NCBI RefSeq assembly: GCF_005877905.1
Contig: NZ_SWDV01000023.1
Span: 62,001 to 126,000 of the forward strand
Direction: 5' to 3'
Length of the DNA: 64,000 nucleotides
DNA from: Pseudomonas nicosulfuronedens
Lineage (GTDB): Bacteria; Pseudomonadota; Gammaproteobacteria; Pseudomonadales; Pseudomonadaceae
Below the pieces are notes generated by a model, which was not told where the DNA came from, did not search any database, and saw only the letters and a program-made list of their open reading frames with translations. This document shows, piece by piece, positions 63,168-64,000 of the stretch. A program made the position numbers and the translations under genes. Positions within the stretch are counted from its first letter, which is position 1. Each line of letters begins with the position of its first letter.

Positions 63168-64000
63168 TCAACCGGCATGCCGCAGTTGCGGCAGGCGGGC
63201 GATATGGTCATGGATGGCGGGAATCAGGCTCTGGCCGTAGCGCACGGCATCGCCGAGCGGATCGAAGCCACGGATCAGGAAGGTGGAAGCGCCCAGGCGG
63301 TAGTACTCGCCCAACGCGGCGGCAACCTGTTCGTGAGTGCCGACCAGGGCCGTGGAGTTCCAGCGCGCGCCGGTCAGCCGGGCCACGCCAGTCCACAGGC
63401 GGGTATCGAGCACCTCGCCCTGCTGCGCGGCGGCCAGCAGGCGCTGCGAGCCGACGTTCTCCGGTTGATGGTCATTGAGCGGCAGGCCCAGGCGGGTACG
63501 GTTCTCGCGGACCTGTTCGAGCACCTCGGCAGCGCGCTTCCAGGCCGCCTCCTCGGTGTCCGCGACGATCGGCCGGAACGACACCGAGAAGCGCGGATCG
63601 CGCCCCTGGGCATTGGCCGCGGCGCGCACGCGGCGGATGTGCCCGTCAACGGCAGCCAGTGGCTCGCCCCAGAGCATGTAGGTGTCGGCGTGCTTCGCCG
63701 CGACCTCGATGGCAGCCTCGGAGGAGCCGCTGAAGTAGATCGGGATATGGGGTTTCTGCTGCGGTCGCACGGCCGGCGAAGCCCCCTGGAAGCGATAGAA
63801 CTCGCCGTCGAAATCCACCGGGCCGCTGGCGGTCCAGATGTCCCGCAGGGCCTGCAGGTATTCATCGGTACGGGCGTAGCGGCGGTCGTGGTCGAGGTAG
63901 TCGCCGTCGCGGGCGAGGTCTTCATCGTTGCCGCCGCTGACCACGTTGAGGGCCAGGCGGCCTTCGCTGAACTGGTCGAGGGTAGCGAGCTGGCGCGCGG
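63168..64000 (-). CDS. Second SsuD-like FMNH2-dependent monooxygenase (5' part outside window)
   Basis: The visible 277 codons carry the C-terminal three quarters of an SsuD-like enzyme: RQLATLDQFSEGRLALNVVSGGNDEDLARDGDYLDHDRRYARTDEY, IPIYFSGSSEAAIEVAAKHADTYMLWGEPLAAVD and TALVGTHEQVAAALGEYYRLGASTFLIRGFDPLGDAVRYG. It is a diverged paralogue of the ssuD at 61102. The frame is open to the right edge, so the start lies outside. It is probably the first visible gene of the operon running leftwards. Confidence 0.9.
   Translation of the reverse strand, partial: ARQLATLDQFSEGRLALNVVSGGNDEDLARDGDYLDHDRRYARTDEYLQALRDIWTASGPVDFDGEFYRFQGASPAVRPQQKPHIPIYFSGSSEAAIEVAAKHADTYMLWGEPLAAVDGHIRRVRAAANAQGRDPRFSVSFRPIVADTEEAAWKRAAEVLEQVRENRTRLGLPLNDHQPENVGSQRLLAAAQQGEVLDTRLWTGVARLTGARWNSTALVGTHEQVAAALGEYYRLGASTFLIRGFDPLGDAVRYGQSLIPAIHDHIARLPQLRHAG

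Overview
The window is a gene-dense, GC-rich stretch of a Pseudomonas chromosome. The tmRNA tag (ANDDNYALAA), the paired REP sequences, the cyanide-insensitive oxidase genes, FprB, RlmG and the sulfonate/taurine genes all point to a relative of the P. aeruginosa group. Two blocks match gene orders I recall from P. aeruginosa PAO1: the cstA-ybdD-yjiA / radA / mscL / fprB / dctP / rlmG / cytochrome-c-aldehyde-oxidoreductase / MFS region, and the cioB-cioA / metQ / betT / OPT / tauDCBA region. That comparison is from memory, not a search. There are no tRNAs, rRNAs, CRISPR arrays, prophage or insertion sequences that I can see.

Layout. 1-1350: 3' end of an acyl-CoA carboxyltransferase. 1359-2626: a promoter, a manganese-type (yybP-ykoY) riboswitch leader and the cation antiporter it should control. 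2713-4971: a DJ-1/PfpI protein, tmRNA, a small unknown protein and YceH. 5033-10071: a Cache-domain sensor, a GntR regulator, a KauB-type aldehyde dehydrogenase and an APC permease, probably an amine or amino-acid catabolic unit. 10223-18475: a seven-gene operon (polyamine-type ABC importer, two amidohydrolases, flavin reductase) with its own divergent GntR regulator. 18667-22058: pyruvate/carbon-starvation transporter with YbdD and the GTPase YjiA. 22247-33706: housekeeping and stress genes (DUF3015, PilZ, RadA, two YdcH-like proteins, MscL, a TerC-CBS-CorC protein, FprB, a solitary TRAP solute receptor, RlmG, an alpha/beta hydrolase), then MobA-like and XdhC-like maturation factors. 33710-39831: a periplasmic molybdenum hydroxylase with a tri-haem cytochrome c, and an MFS exporter. 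40113-42721: cyanide-insensitive quinol oxidase. 43184-46248: a methionine/sulfur operon (MetQ, transsulfuration enzyme, unusual AAA+ activator). 46304-51516: a small lipoprotein, a low-GC non-coding stretch, a BetT choline transporter and an OPT transporter. 51775-64000: a long one-strand organosulfur region (tauABCD, four further sulfonate-type binding proteins, two SsuD monooxygenases, two acyl-CoA-dehydrogenase-like flavoproteins), running off the right edge.

The right third works together as a sulfur-scavenging region: binding proteins capture sulfonates, one visible ATPase/permease pair (TauBC) imports them, and TauD, SsuD and SfnB-like enzymes release sulfite, while MetQ and the PLP enzyme handle methionine-type compounds. 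At least three families of REP-type palindromes sit at gene ends and even between tau genes.

Most noteworthy: the riboswitch with mutually exclusive pairing; the sigma-54-activator-like protein without an intact GAFTGA loop or a DNA-binding domain; a terminator-like structure directly before the PLP-enzyme start codon; a proline-rich upstream ORF overlapping the TerC start; the amidohydrolase/ABC operon of unknown substrate; and the excess of binding proteins over transporters in the sulfur region.
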